From contig CM049319.1 in assembly GCA_026874595.1 (NCBI GenBank), forward strand, positions 62,940,917 to 63,004,916: a stretch of 64,000 nucleotides of DNA, written 5' to 3'. The DNA comes from Sipunculus nudus. Taxonomy: Eukaryota; Annelida; Sipuncula; Golfingiida; Sipunculidae. Both the position numbers and the translations under genes were made by a program. Shown in pieces: positions 36,801 through 50,600 of the stretch. The number at the start of each line of letters is the position of its first letter. The stretch's first letter is position 1. The notes beneath the pieces were generated by a model. It was not told the origin of the DNA. It made no database searches and saw only the letters and a program-made list of their open reading frames with translations.

Positions 36801-38735
36801 GCCTATGATGAAGAGCTATGTGAGATCTATACACATGCAAACTTTTGGCCCAATCGTTCAAACGGTTCCCGAGATAAGAGCTTGGATGTCTGCAGAGTAA
36901 ACCTGAATGTAGATGGCGCCACCTGTAATAAAATCTAGAAAGCTGTCCAGGATGTATAAACATGCAAAAATTTCAGGTAAATAAGTAAAACCAGTGCTGA
37001 GGTATGAGTGATTTTATCCCAAGGCAGATGAACAGATGAACGCTGTGCATAAATGGTTGCAGGTGGCATCATCAGTTTTGCCTATGATGAATAACTATGT
37101 GAGATCTATACACATGCAAAATTTTGGCTCAATCAGTCAAAAGGTTCCCGAGATATAAGCTTGGATGTCTGCAGAGTAAACCTGAAGGTAGGTGGCGCCA
37201 CCTGTCATAAAATCAAGAAAGCTGTCCAGGATGTATAAACCTGCAACATTTCAGGTGGATAAGTCAAACCACTTCTGAGATATGAGTGATTTTATCCCAA
37301 GGCAGATGAACAGATGGACGCTGTGCATAAATGGTTGCAGGTGGCGCCACCAGTTTTGCCTATAATGAAGAGCTATGTGAGAACTATAAACATGCAAAAT
37401 TTTGGCCCAATCAGTCAAACGGATCCTGGGTTTTGAGCTTGGATGTCTGCAGAGAAAAAAACCTGATTGTAGTTGGTGCCACCTGTCATTAAATCGAGAA
37501 AGCTGTCCAGGATGTATAAACCTGCAAAATGTCAGGTGGAAAAGTCAAACCACTGCTGAGATATGAGTGATTTTATCCCAAGGCAGATGAACAGATGGAC
37601 GCTGTGCAAAAATGGTTCCAGATGGCGCCACCATTTTTAGTGTATGCTATAAAGCTATCAAAGAGCTACATTTGTGCAAAATTTTTAGCCTTATTGGGCA
37701 AACGGTTTTCGAGATATGTGGGTTTATGTGTGGAAACAGACGCACAAATGGACGCCGGGCAGCAAGGAAAGGTCAGAGGTCAACAAAAAATGAGGGTACA
37801 ACAGTTCACATGTGACCTGATGATAAACCCCAATTCACTAAAATGTGTTTTTTTCTGAAAGATATAGTTCCAATAATCTGGAAATTCTGCATCTATACAT
37901 TGTGTCTAGACGTCTAGACACATTGTCTAGACACCCACCAGAGCCAGGTCAGTTGCCATGGTGATGTCTTGACCCCACCTGTTTGTACTGAGTGACCTCT
38001 TGACTTGGCTGCTGAAACTCAGCATGTGGTCAAATCTGTTTTCAAACACACAAAGCCTTTTTCAATTGGCTACAATGCTTTTTTAAAGCTGTATTTACCC
38101 AGTCTATTCTTATAAAAGTGGCAGAACCCTACCACAGAATAATTCTTGTAAAGTTTAAACCAATCAGCTATACAGATTCATCATAAATCAGGGTATAAGC
38201 TTGAAGAGTTTAAAATTACATTTTCGCTGGAAAAAAAACACATCAATGTAGGTGGCGCCACCAATACCTCAATTTAAGATATGACATATACTGACAAACA
38301 TTGGTATAAAATTTGGTGATTATAGCTCTAGCAGTTTCTGAGATTTTAATTTTAGTGTTTTTCGGAAAGATGACTAAGTTCAACCTCCTGTAACTCTGCC
38401 AAAAATCTCTAAACTTGAACCATTCGAACAAACTTGAGAGACATTGTTCCAGGGATCATTTCTGTGAAATATTGGATAATTTGGCTGGACAGTTTCGGAG
38501 AAGTAGATTTTTAAAGCTTTTTCAGCTTTTTCCCTATAAAATCTAAGAAAATGCATTTAGAAAAAAAATAAACAAAATCCGATAGAGTTTTTCAGATGAC
38601 TGATTATTTGCAAAAAAATTGGTGATGCTAGCTTCTGCCGTTTTTGAGATAGCTATGGTTAACGTACAGACGACGCACGACGCACGATGTACGACGGACG
38701 ACGCCGCACCATCGCATAAGCTCACAGATTCGCTA

Positions 38736-38785
<50 letters not shown>

Positions 38786-41700
38786 GGAAAACATGCCGAC
38801 TAGGGTACTGGTACAGACTACACGTGTTCTGTTTGGCAGACCTCTACCAAATTATGCAAATTCTGTGCTTGTCAGATGATTGACGGTTTACAAAGCCAAC
38901 GATCACCTGATTGGATGTTTGATTGCATATGATAATTCATTGAATGCATATGGGATTAAGGTCACATAGAGTTAATGGATAGGTCAATTTAACCATTTTA
39001 TGCGTAACTAGTCTATTCTAAATCGGCATGACAGGGAACAATAATGACGTCATAAAGGCGTGATGCACAAAAGAGTTTACCCTCATTCACGGAACCAGTA
39101 AGCAAGAGCTGCCGACCTCTGTTTACAGTCAGACCTGTGTTCTCCTTGTGCACACGCTCCACTGTTTCCGCACAATACTACATAACCATATCCAAGGAGG
39201 ATAAACAATGGTTGGACGCCATGAACCATGCATATATATGTATGAGACATGTTAACCAGACCGTTAGGGAATATATGTTAAGCAGATAGGGTACCACATT
39301 ACTCATTTTCCTCTTTCTTCCATTGGTGAAAGTTTTGTTTTGCAAGTTTCTCTTGGGTGAAGATAACCGCAAAAAATCAGGTGGACAGGGGATGGTGGAA
39401 CGGACTATACTCTGTTCCAACACCTCTATTCACCTATTTTTTCTCGATATTTCTTCCAAATATATTTTTTTGTCATTACAAATAAGCTTTTATAAAAGGA
39501 AGTAATGTGGCGATCCATGATGATTTAAATAGGCATCTAATAAGTATAACGTTAGTTACTTTGCGACGTCGGGGCGGTGTTGACCTGTCTAGAAAGGGTC
39601 CAAAAATGATAACGTCAGTTCAAGTGGCAATATTTGTTTATCCATTCAAAGTAGGATGGACGTCACAATGCGCAGATACGACTCTCAAGAGTAGAAACGA
39701 CCTCGGGCGGAAGGCAGGGAGGGACTTATGTGTGACGTAACAAACACATGACGTACAAATACCGCTGTGACGTCATCAATACGAATCTTCAAGTGGATGT
39801 AATTTTAGTCAGTCATCTAAGGTCGTCACCGATATGTCGCACTGATCTGTACATCACTACAGTCATTTTTCTTTCTGAATAATCATATGAAATCCATACA
39901 TGGGAGAGTATATTTTTGCTGTTAGATGATCGCCAGATTCATCTGATTTGCCTCTGGGGAAATTAAAGGTAACCTTTAGTGCATTGGATAAAAATGATCG
40001 CGAAAAACAGGTGGACAGGGCTACTGAAATGGAGTATAGTATATTACAGGCAGTCCAATAATTTATTCCACAGTACGTAGTTAACTACATATAAATTATT
40101 CAAGTATATACAAAGGCTCTTATTCTATTTGAAACCCAAATTAATAAGAGGTCGACGGATTATCCGATTTGTACTCGATGGGGTACCTTTAAATAAGATA
40201 ATTATTATTTACAGTAACTCCGCATTTGCTTATCAGCGCCATCTTGCGTTCATTCAGTGAAACACATAACGCTTGAGTAAGGCATTAAAACTGGCTAATT
40301 CCTTTATATATATTCTTTTGAATTTGAGTGGATCGCCAACATGAATACATGAAGCTCTACTACGTTAGCTGAAATATGATTAAATTTAACGTTTAATCGA
40401 AAAGATATATATCTTAAACTTATAAATCGTTCAAAGTGTAAATACTGAATGGCGTTGATAAGCAAATGCGGGAGTTACCGTAAATAACAATACTCTTGTT
40501 CAAAGGTACCCAATGATTTGAATTAACGAGTAAAGTGTTTGCGCGCTACCTGGTGGTTGGCCGGCTTGATTTCACAGTTGTCTAGGATGAGTTGAAGCTG
40601 GCGACGATTAAAGTTGGAAATTCCGATCGACTTTGCTAAGCCGAGTCGCTTGCATTCCTCCATACCCTGTTGTAAAACACGCAAAAAAGTGTGATTTTTG
40701 TAGAAAACTTGGTTATACTGTTTTTTAACATTATGAAAAAAATTAAGCAAGTTCTAGGCGTTATTAAATATGCACTGTTTTCCTTTTCTTTTCATGAAGT
40801 TTACCGATAGAAAAAAAATCAGGATTAAATAAGGACAGCTTAAAGTTCAAAGTGTATTTTAATATACTCGGTTTTCCCATTTCCCTTTCAATATTTAAGG
40901 CAGTCAAGGTCATTGCTCACATGCATGAATTATAATATAATTAACAGCTGCTAACTTGCTAATATTATCTTAATATTCTATAACTCAAATTAGCCAAAAT
41001 ATAGTTGACAACACGTGACAGAAATGTATTCATATGAAAGTGTCTAGAAATAAATTATAAAATAACCTTTTCATTTTAAGAGGAAAAAGATCATTCATTT
41101 CTGCAAATAGAATTTTTAGACTATTTGCACATGATATCTAGACCTGAAATGCTTTGATAAATTAGGAAATAAAATTTGGGGCCCATTTGCTTGTTTTTGC
41201 AGCGAATGAACTCGAAAATAGACATTTGTGGTTGATTTTTTTATAAGTACAGTGTTTCACTTAAAGTTCCTACAATAAGTATGCATTCTGGTTCCTTTAC
41301 TCAAATTTAGGGCTTAACCGATAAAATTAATCCTGGAAACAAATCTAACAAACGGCAAAATATATAGCCTCCTGATAATATTATTTTACAAGAAATTTTA
41401 AGTTGCTTTGTCATCGGAAGGGGCTCCAGTGAAGTGTCAAGTTCTCCCTAAATGACCGATACTTAAATGGCCAAAAGTTACGAGTGCATCTCAATTCCAA
41501 AATATACCAGAGAAACGTTTCAAACTTTTTTAATAATCCTAATATGGAGAAACATGTTTCCTAACAACAGAATGTATAAATATTTTTTCCTTTATTCTCG
41601 AAACTTTAGAGTTTATGAAATGGTTATAGTGCATGTGTCTTCAGGTTTTTTTTTTGCAAAGATGACGCATCTTCTTTGTAAACAAAACCTTGAGACGCGT

Positions 41701-43038
41701 AATTTGATTGGTTGAAAAAAAAAAATTATTAAAACACTTATGATTTTTAGTGGTTAATATGAATAATATTATATATTCATGTTAAAATAATTATAAACTT
41801 TTTTTACAAACAAAACTGTGACACCTGGGTCAGGGCCAAGGACGTCTTGTCCTGGTTTCTGGTTTCGGTGCAATGCACAATACGTCACAAAGCGAACACA
41901 TTTGGTGATACGTTGACCTGATCAAACAACCCTAAAAAATAGCGCATGCGGGCTTGTCACTGTGTGCATCATTGCTGAGATTAATTCAAGTCTTCTCGAT
42001 GTTTTACCTATTTTTCCTGTTGTTTCACGATTTAACACCGATTTACCGAATTATCCCGACGTTGCCCGATGTGATTCGAATGTTGCCGATCTCCTCCAGT
42101 CAGGCCAACTTCTGGTACTTTGTTTCCACGTCACGAAGGCCTCATCGGGTGTGAACGGGACGATATCTCATTAGGGAAATATTTAGTGGTTGGCTTTATA
42201 TTCGCGAGGCTAATGTTTAGCGATTCCTCCATATACTGAACGTTTCGCGAGGGTTTCGTTTTCTAGGTGAACCAGAACGTATTCCACCTAACTACAGCAG
42301 TTTCTGTAACGAGTATAGACTATGATTAAATCCCACATTCCTGTTTCAGTCATTAAACTATGACAAGTCGATATATCTTTAATGATACCGCAGGTTTAAC
42401 AATCATTAATGCGTGTTTGCATTGGCTCGTTTCGATACCATTAACATATTAAGTTACTTAATAATAAGCCTTGTTTTCAGAGATGTTATAACCCATATGT
42501 TGAGAAGCATCTTTGCTTCCTGTTCACCTCAGTTGATGGGGCATCTTGTTTATTTAAGTTTCATATTATTCCAATCCAATCCACGCGAACAAAAGGACAA
42601 CCTAGGCTACGTGGGCACAGGCCTTAATTAACTCAACCAATGGATATAAAACCTACCTTCCACGTGTCTAATAATGAGGTCTTGTCATCCTCAAAGATTA
42701 CGTTCCCATCCTCATCTTTGGAGTAAGGCCCTTCTTCACAGGGCTGAAAATTAAAATTTACTTATACTGATACCGTAGGCAAATTGTAAATCTGGTCTAC
42801 TATAAACTCTTCCTTTTTCGACTTGTTTTTCATTGAGGATATGATTCGAATAATACGATGTTGTTAAATAATTTGTTTCGCACAATATTCAATACACAAG
42901 ATTATCATGCTTTACATTAACGCCATCTTTCACAAATGTCTGTCATTTGCTTCAACATTTTCTGAGAAAAATACTTTTTTCACATTTGTTTTTTCGCTAA
43001 TGATTGAGCCAAATCAATAAGATTTTAATTTTGTTTTT

Positions 43039-43083
<45 letters not shown>

Positions 43084-44594
43084 CTTATTTAATTCATAAA
43101 GGTATGTGTGTGTATAAGATAAGATGTAAAGTATAAGTTTAAAAGGTGTACTTAGTTACGAACCCGTAAAATGAGTAGTTCCAAAATTAGACACTAGATG
43201 GCACTGGGTTTCCCCATTGGTTTTGGGTATCTTGGTTTCAAAACTGGCTTACGCCAATAATCTGAATTTGAATGTGTTCTCCCAACAAATCATTTTCATT
43301 GAAACCTTTGAATGATGCATTCATTGTACGAGTATGACCAGATATGTGCTTGTTTTTATACAGGTCATATGAAGCCCGGCCAGGGGACACTCGTAGTCCA
43401 TTCCCGACGGTTCCACAAAACGGGGGTTCTTAACGATTTCGGCGGTATTTTAAAAAATGAACAAATAATAACCAAACCAAATAAGATCCAAAAAATATCT
43501 CTGAATATCTCACTATAAGCTGATGAAAACAGTGTGCAGAACACAGCGGGACCTCAAGTGTACTGATGCTGCGTTCGTTACTGCTCGGAAATTTGGTAAT
43601 TACGAGTTTCCCAGTGGAAAATACCAATCGAAACGTGATCCAAGTGGAACGTTCAACTGGAAAACTGAGATTTTGCGGAGCATGACGATCAGTCCTTCTT
43701 AGCGACCTTCACCTTTATTCACTACTATTCGAGATGCAGGAAGCATTTAAAGACAACAATATTTGACTGGTTTACATAAAAGTTTTAAATGACAAATAAA
43801 ATTGAACAAATGTGACATGAAACATATTTTATTGATCAGTTTCTTTTTGGTTACTAAAACCACCTAGACATCCGGTCAGTGGGTCTTTTCACTCTTTTGT
43901 TGGGTACCGGACGTTTGCAAGTCGCACGTAGTAATTACCATATTGCCGGGCGGTAACGAACGCAGCATTACACAAGGGGCGACCTAGGGCTGGCCGAACA
44001 CACGGAACGGAACATGGAACAGGGGCCTAATTTACGGAACGGAACAAAGATATAAAAAGTGTCATTACCTTTAAATGGGTGAATGTTTGATGACAAAACT
44101 TTAAGTAATCAAAACGTATTTCATTACATGCGATTTGTTAAATTGTTATTTTAGCCCGTGTTCCGCGTTCCGCTCTTTTTCTCGTTTTGGGCCAGCCCTG
44201 GAGGACCCCAAGGAGGTGTGAGAGAGGCCTTTTGTTTTGACTTTGCTCAACTGATTTCAAAAGGCCGAAGCCTAGTGAATGGGTTCGACCATTGTTAAAC
44301 TTCGGAGTGAATGCTTACCGCCGTCGCTACTGGCCAATGGACTAGAAACATGTTGACGTAATCAAAACCCAGCACTTCAAGACACTTGCGGAGAGCTGGT
44401 ACGACATGATCCCGTCTGTGGTCACCGCACCATAGCTATGTAGAAATAAAATAATCTGATATATCTACTGTAGTAATAAAATGTATATAATTATAAGTGT
44501 AAGACTATGAATTGGTAACAATGGTTTAAAACTTGTCCTGTAAACAATATAGCAGTTTAAATCTACTACTGCTTAAGGGTGCTTCACCTCTACC

Positions 44595-44663
<69 letters not shown>

Positions 44664-47600
44664 TCATATATATATTTAATATAATATTCAGGCATCAATG
44701 TATCCGAGCAAGATTTTGCATGACGATACATTTGAAGAAGGCAAAGAATATTCCTCAAGGTAATATATATGTGTAATCAACTGAAAAAATGTGCCCCTGC
44801 TGTTTTAGTCTGGGATTTCCGACATCTGATTTTTTACATCCGGGTTTTAGGTTACAAAAGATGGCGGCATTTGAACGCTTTTTAAATACTTGAGAAGAAG
44901 GCCGCCCTTATTGACACACGGGGTGTGTCAATAAGGTCAAGCTTATTGACACACGGTTTAACTGCGCATGCGTCAAATCTGTCACACTCCCGCTAGATGG
45001 CAGGGCGTTCACCGTGTGTCACTAACAACCCCCGTCGTGATACCCGAAACCGTGTGTCAATAACGCGAGTTGTTGTTACTATAGAAGGTCTTAATTACCG
45101 GGCCGTGTAGAAGTGGTAGCTTTGGACTAATCAGGTGTTACCATTGGGGTCCTTTGATCTCTGACACAAATGTTTCACATTTATAATAGTTTATTACTTT
45201 CATCGCCTAGGTATATTAATTAGTTTAAAACCTATTTTTACTAGGTGGGGTACTACTAATTTCGGGGATGAAAATTACATCCCTGATGAAAATTATTTAA
45301 CTCATTTCAAAATTTTAAATATATTCAACAATTTAAAAATAAAATATAATTTACATACATATATCTCGTTTTATTCAATATCTTTTTTCTAATCAGAAAA
45401 TAATAAACAAGGATAATAGGAACAAATAAGCTTTATTGAAATTAATACAAAATATAGAAGTTAATCATAGTTTTTTATTACTAAATATACAAACTTTATA
45501 AGCACATCGATACTGAATAATTAAATAATTGCTATTAATCTGTAGAAGTGGATACTTTATTACTCTAATTTTAATAGAGACGTGGTTACTGAGAATTTTG
45601 TCACATTCTTCTTTATGAGATGTATACTTTTCCAGATTTTCACGATTTAAAGTGGACATGTTCAAAATCAGAGAAACAAACAGAAAATGAAATTGGCTAA
45701 GTTACTACGAGCCATGGAATGGTCATATCTTTATCAACAACTCATCATCGTGGCCTGATCGATTATAGAATAACGCGTCTTACTTTAACAAACTTAACCC
45801 TATAGCAAAGGATCAGAATGGGGTTCGAAAAAGGTCGCTCCTGTCCTGATCATATTTTTTAGTTACTTCATTATTAAATAATCGTTTGCCTCAAGGAATA
45901 GAAACACGTCGCCCTGGTAAGTGGGCATGTGCATGCATGCAGGAAAAAAGCTGTTGATGGGTAAATATAGGAAACTACTCTTCACTCGCGGCTGTTTGGA
46001 CTAAAAATTGATTACAAAATCTATAACACCATAAAAAAGTTTATACAGTAGTTATTCAGCTTATGTATGATTAAGTAATAATATTTTCAAAAATTGGTTT
46101 GGGGTACTATGTGAGGTACAAGGCGATATAATCCGTCACGCTGTTTAATATATATGTATTAACGGCTTAGCAGATAAAATAAAAAGCCTTATGTCGGTAT
46201 AAAATCCATTTTTTATGTCCTAAACGTTCTGATTTCCTAGCGCCTGTTGGATTGTCTTGGTCTAGTATTGAGCAATTTAAGAATTTTAAGGATACTCTAC
46301 CTATATGACTCCTTTACAAATTTAAATCCTGTAGTAACAGTCCTATAGATTATGCGTCTGAGTTATGGGGATATGCATAACCCCCGTCATGTGATAAAAT
46401 TCAAAACAGACCACCCCGTTACCTTTTTTAGTGTTCACAGGTTCTGCATGTGTAATTGCTGCTCTAAAAGAACATGTAGATATCATTTGATTGAGATGTT
46501 ACGGTTTTGGAATCACTATGGATTACACAAGTCTAACCAAGAAAGTATTCATATTGGATTATAACCTTGCAAGTCGCGGATAACTGAGTGCTCAGATGCA
46601 AAGAAGTAAGATACTCGAATCCATTGATGTATATTAATACACACATATAATGAAATAGCGCCGCATTGCCAACGTAATCTGAACCAGAAGTTACGTTCTG
46701 ATAATCAACAAAAATTGCTTGAACAATACCGATCAGTTCTGAAATTAAGATTTTTTTATCAGCACTCAGTGCACGGCACATATTTAAGTATATACGTAAA
46801 AAGTATATGGCCCGATCGACGACAGCAAAGTTCAGTACACTTGCTCGGCTTTGGTGTGGGATACTTGGGCTGAGAAGTGAAACTGACAGATTTCAGACAC
46901 CATATATAGGCTGATACCACCAAATAAATACAAGAACCTAAACACTGAAGCAAGGGGCTGTGTCATATGTAAAAACGGTGACATCGAAGATGAGAGGCAC
47001 AATGGTTTTGAATGTTCTGCCTATATTATGAACCCCTAACAATTCTGCATGATAAAACATCTTACACAATTATGCAGTTTCCTATACTTGATAAAACAAT
47101 TCAGTTGGTTTAATTCATAAATTATAACGGTAAGACTTTGGTAGAATACTTGGTCCGCTGTTGGAACAAGTGTAAAAATTTACTTGAAAAAAGCACAACC
47201 CGTACACTCTAATGATGAGAGAAAACGAGAGAAACATTTAGTCACTCCAGACTTAGTAGTTTAGAAATGGAAACAAGATTTAATTAATATATAAGAGGAG
47301 ATTGTTTATATGGGATTCTCCAAGATTTATGACACAACAAATTTCGTACCACTTAGGAATTTTCAGTTTTATGAACTACAACGTCGGGTGACGTTAAACC
47401 CATTTCGTCATAGACTGAATGTAAGCTAATAGATTCTCCTACTTGTACCTTTTGTAAATTAGTAAGAGAAACTTTATCACATATTTTTGTTGAACTGTTC
47501 TCTTGTCGCTAACTTGAGGTTAAAAATACAAGAGGTTTTGAATAATTCGTCATTAAACTCCTCTGTTAAGTTTTCAGTATCTGAAGTTTTGTTAGGTTAA

Positions 47601-50600
47601 AGCGAACATAGATGGTTAAATATGCTAACACTGAATGCTAAAATGTATGTTTGTAATTGCAGATGTCTCAAAATGTTACCGAACTATCATGGATGTATAA
47701 GCTATGTTTAGCAGATTTATTCAACATATGATGTAATCGCTAAGAAACTTTGAGGAGGTAAATTAACTCAACATTATTCAAAATGGGAAAACCTTACCGA
47801 CCTGCTCTCCTCTACATGATTAATTTCACGATTCAATTTAAATTGTCATTGAAATATTAATTTCTATATGTATGTTTGTATGTATGTACTGTTACGTTAA
47901 GCATGTACTACGTTTCTGTAATAAAAAAAGAAAGAAAATCCAAACAATTCATCATGCTGTATAAAATATACACAATTAATATACACAATATAAACATGTT
48001 AAGGTACGGACACAAACATGCATACATATTTTTATTATATACAAAATATACCGTACATAAATATTCAAGCAAGTTCCATATAAAATTAAATATTCCAATA
48101 CAGTCTTCTTCAGTATCATCCTTCTCGACCTAATGCATGCCCTGCCATGCAGGGGCCCTGGATGAGGAAAATGTGCAACTAGAGAATTTTTAAAGGCTTG
48201 TTTCATTTATTATCGTTGACGCATTATTTTCAAATTTTTATTATTCTATAATAAATGGAAATGGATATCTATAAAGGAATAACTACCATATTTGATATTT
48301 TATGACTAAATGTGCTCAAATTAGTCAAACATAGCTTGTACAATGCAATGCAACGTTTTCCTAGCGACTTAATCAATATCAACGTCATGCATAACGTTAC
48401 TTATGGTGGTAGATCAAAGTTTGAGCCGATAAATTCGACTTAGGATACACAATGACTCTCAAACAACACCACCTTTAATAAAATGCTTATTTTTTTGCAA
48501 AATTATACATCTCCTTTACATTACAGAACATTACTTTTGTTTATAATTTGCGTTAAAGATGGAAAATAGGCCATTGAAAAAAAAATTAATTACACAATTA
48601 CCCTGGAAAACCCCTGTTACAAAAAGGCAAAAGAAACGTCTTCGCAATGATAAAAAAACACCACATTTCATGACGCCCAGTTTCCCTGGAAGCCTTTGAA
48701 GTTACCTGGCCCTTTGATCTAGGATACCAGTGATCAAAGTGATTAATTGGGGCAACGGTGCGCCAGCTTAATTGCAGTACGCATGACTGATCACTGGTGA
48801 CACGGAGTAACCGAGACTCCCAATTCTCAGTACCCGAGACCTCAAAACACGGTAACCGAGACTTCCAAATCGAGGTAACCGAGACTTTCGGACCGTGTGT
48901 CAATAAGCACTTCGTGAGAAGAAAGAATCAATAAGTGTATCTGCGGAGAGCTCCTGGACCCGTACCCACGGAGAAGTGGTCGGAATTACGCATCTGAGTG
49001 ACCAAACCTATCATCGTGAATTATATTAGGATTTATGACAGTAGTCGTCGAGATCAGGAACCCAGTGACTTTAAATCCCTAAATAAGCCCCCAACTGCCT
49101 GCTGACACCGAAAATGGGTTTGATGAAATCTTTAATTTCACAGTGATTTTGGGAAATTTAGGTTACAGCCCCCAGCATCTTACATGGGGTGCGTTCTGCT
49201 AGACAGGGCATAGAAGATTAGGCAGGGTATAGCCCTATAAAAGTAGTTAAATTATATGATTAAATGAGTTTAATGAGTTATATGACTGGACTAAACGATT
49301 TCTATATATATGGTTTGAAACTGATCACACTGAAACTGATGACGTAGTACGCACTTTTGTAGTGACAAAGATCTCGTCCCTTGTAACTTTTCCCTCCTGT
49401 ATCTTGGCTCTGATGCCATCACCAACTCCCTTCTCGGTGTTATAGATGGCAGCAGTGTCGAAGTGCCGGTACCCCAGATCTATAGCTGTCTTTGTGGACT
49501 GCACTACCATATCATACACGCTCTGCAAACGGAGACAACGTAATCACTTATACAGACACATATACATGTAATAATAACCTGTCGATGTAAATAACCCATT
49601 CTTAATTATTGTGTTAATTAAAATTATGACTGCCTAATGTGCGCTTGAGCTTACTCTTTCTAAGAATTCAGAAAGAGTATCTTAACATTTTGTCTAAACC
49701 TCATTTTTCCTATTAACGGTCTAGTTTATCCTGATGTGCTTATACCTTACGAAGATTGCCGTAATGTGGATACATAAATAAGCTCATTATTATAACCCCA
49801 ATATCCTCCCACCTTCGGAGAGAGGCTTAAATATGGATTGGAATTCTTATAGGGTAAAGCAAATCTTACTGTCATAAAACTCAACAAAAGTCTTAACACA
49901 TGTTGAAATAGACCTGCACAGAATATCACTATGATTTAGGATAAATATGTGGTTTATCCGCAAAACTGGATGGATAAAACAAGCAGCACCAAAAGAGCGA
50001 ATTCCTCCACCAATCCTTCGGTTTCATTTGAATTAAAGTAATAAATTATTATTGCTCTGAGACCACCGGGCTCGATTATCAGTAAAAGTTCATTTTTTTC
50101 TCACCAGATGCCAGCATTAGCCCAGTATCACAGAAACAAAAATGCAGAAATAAGCAAAACATGCAGAAATAAGCAAAATATAAAACAAGTGACCCATGGG
50201 TCCCTGGGAAGAGATTCACAAAAGGAAATTTTATCATCAGAATGGTAGTATATACCCATTCAACTGAAGCATCAAACAGATTAACCAACAGGCCAAGATT
50301 TAGTCTGTATTTATATATCTGAAAAATAGAGAAAAAATGTGTAAACTTTGAAAACTAGAATACGGGTAGCAGACAAGTGACTACGCTGTGCAAAAATGGT
50401 TGCAGGTGGCCCCTCCAGTTTTGTGTATGATAAAGACCTATGTGAGATCTAAAGACATGCACAATTTTGGCCCAATCGGTCAAATGGTTCCTGAGATATA
50501 AGCTTGGATGTGTGCAGCGTTAACTAGAATATAGGTTGCGCCATCCGTCATAAAATCAAGAAAGCTGTCCAGGATGTATAAACCTGCAAAATTTTAGGCA

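Noticed and set aside
41954-42174. Overlapping plus-strand frames of 66 and 70 codons as a gene or retroelement fragment
   Set aside because: No motif is recognised and there is no supporting context inside the AKR intron.
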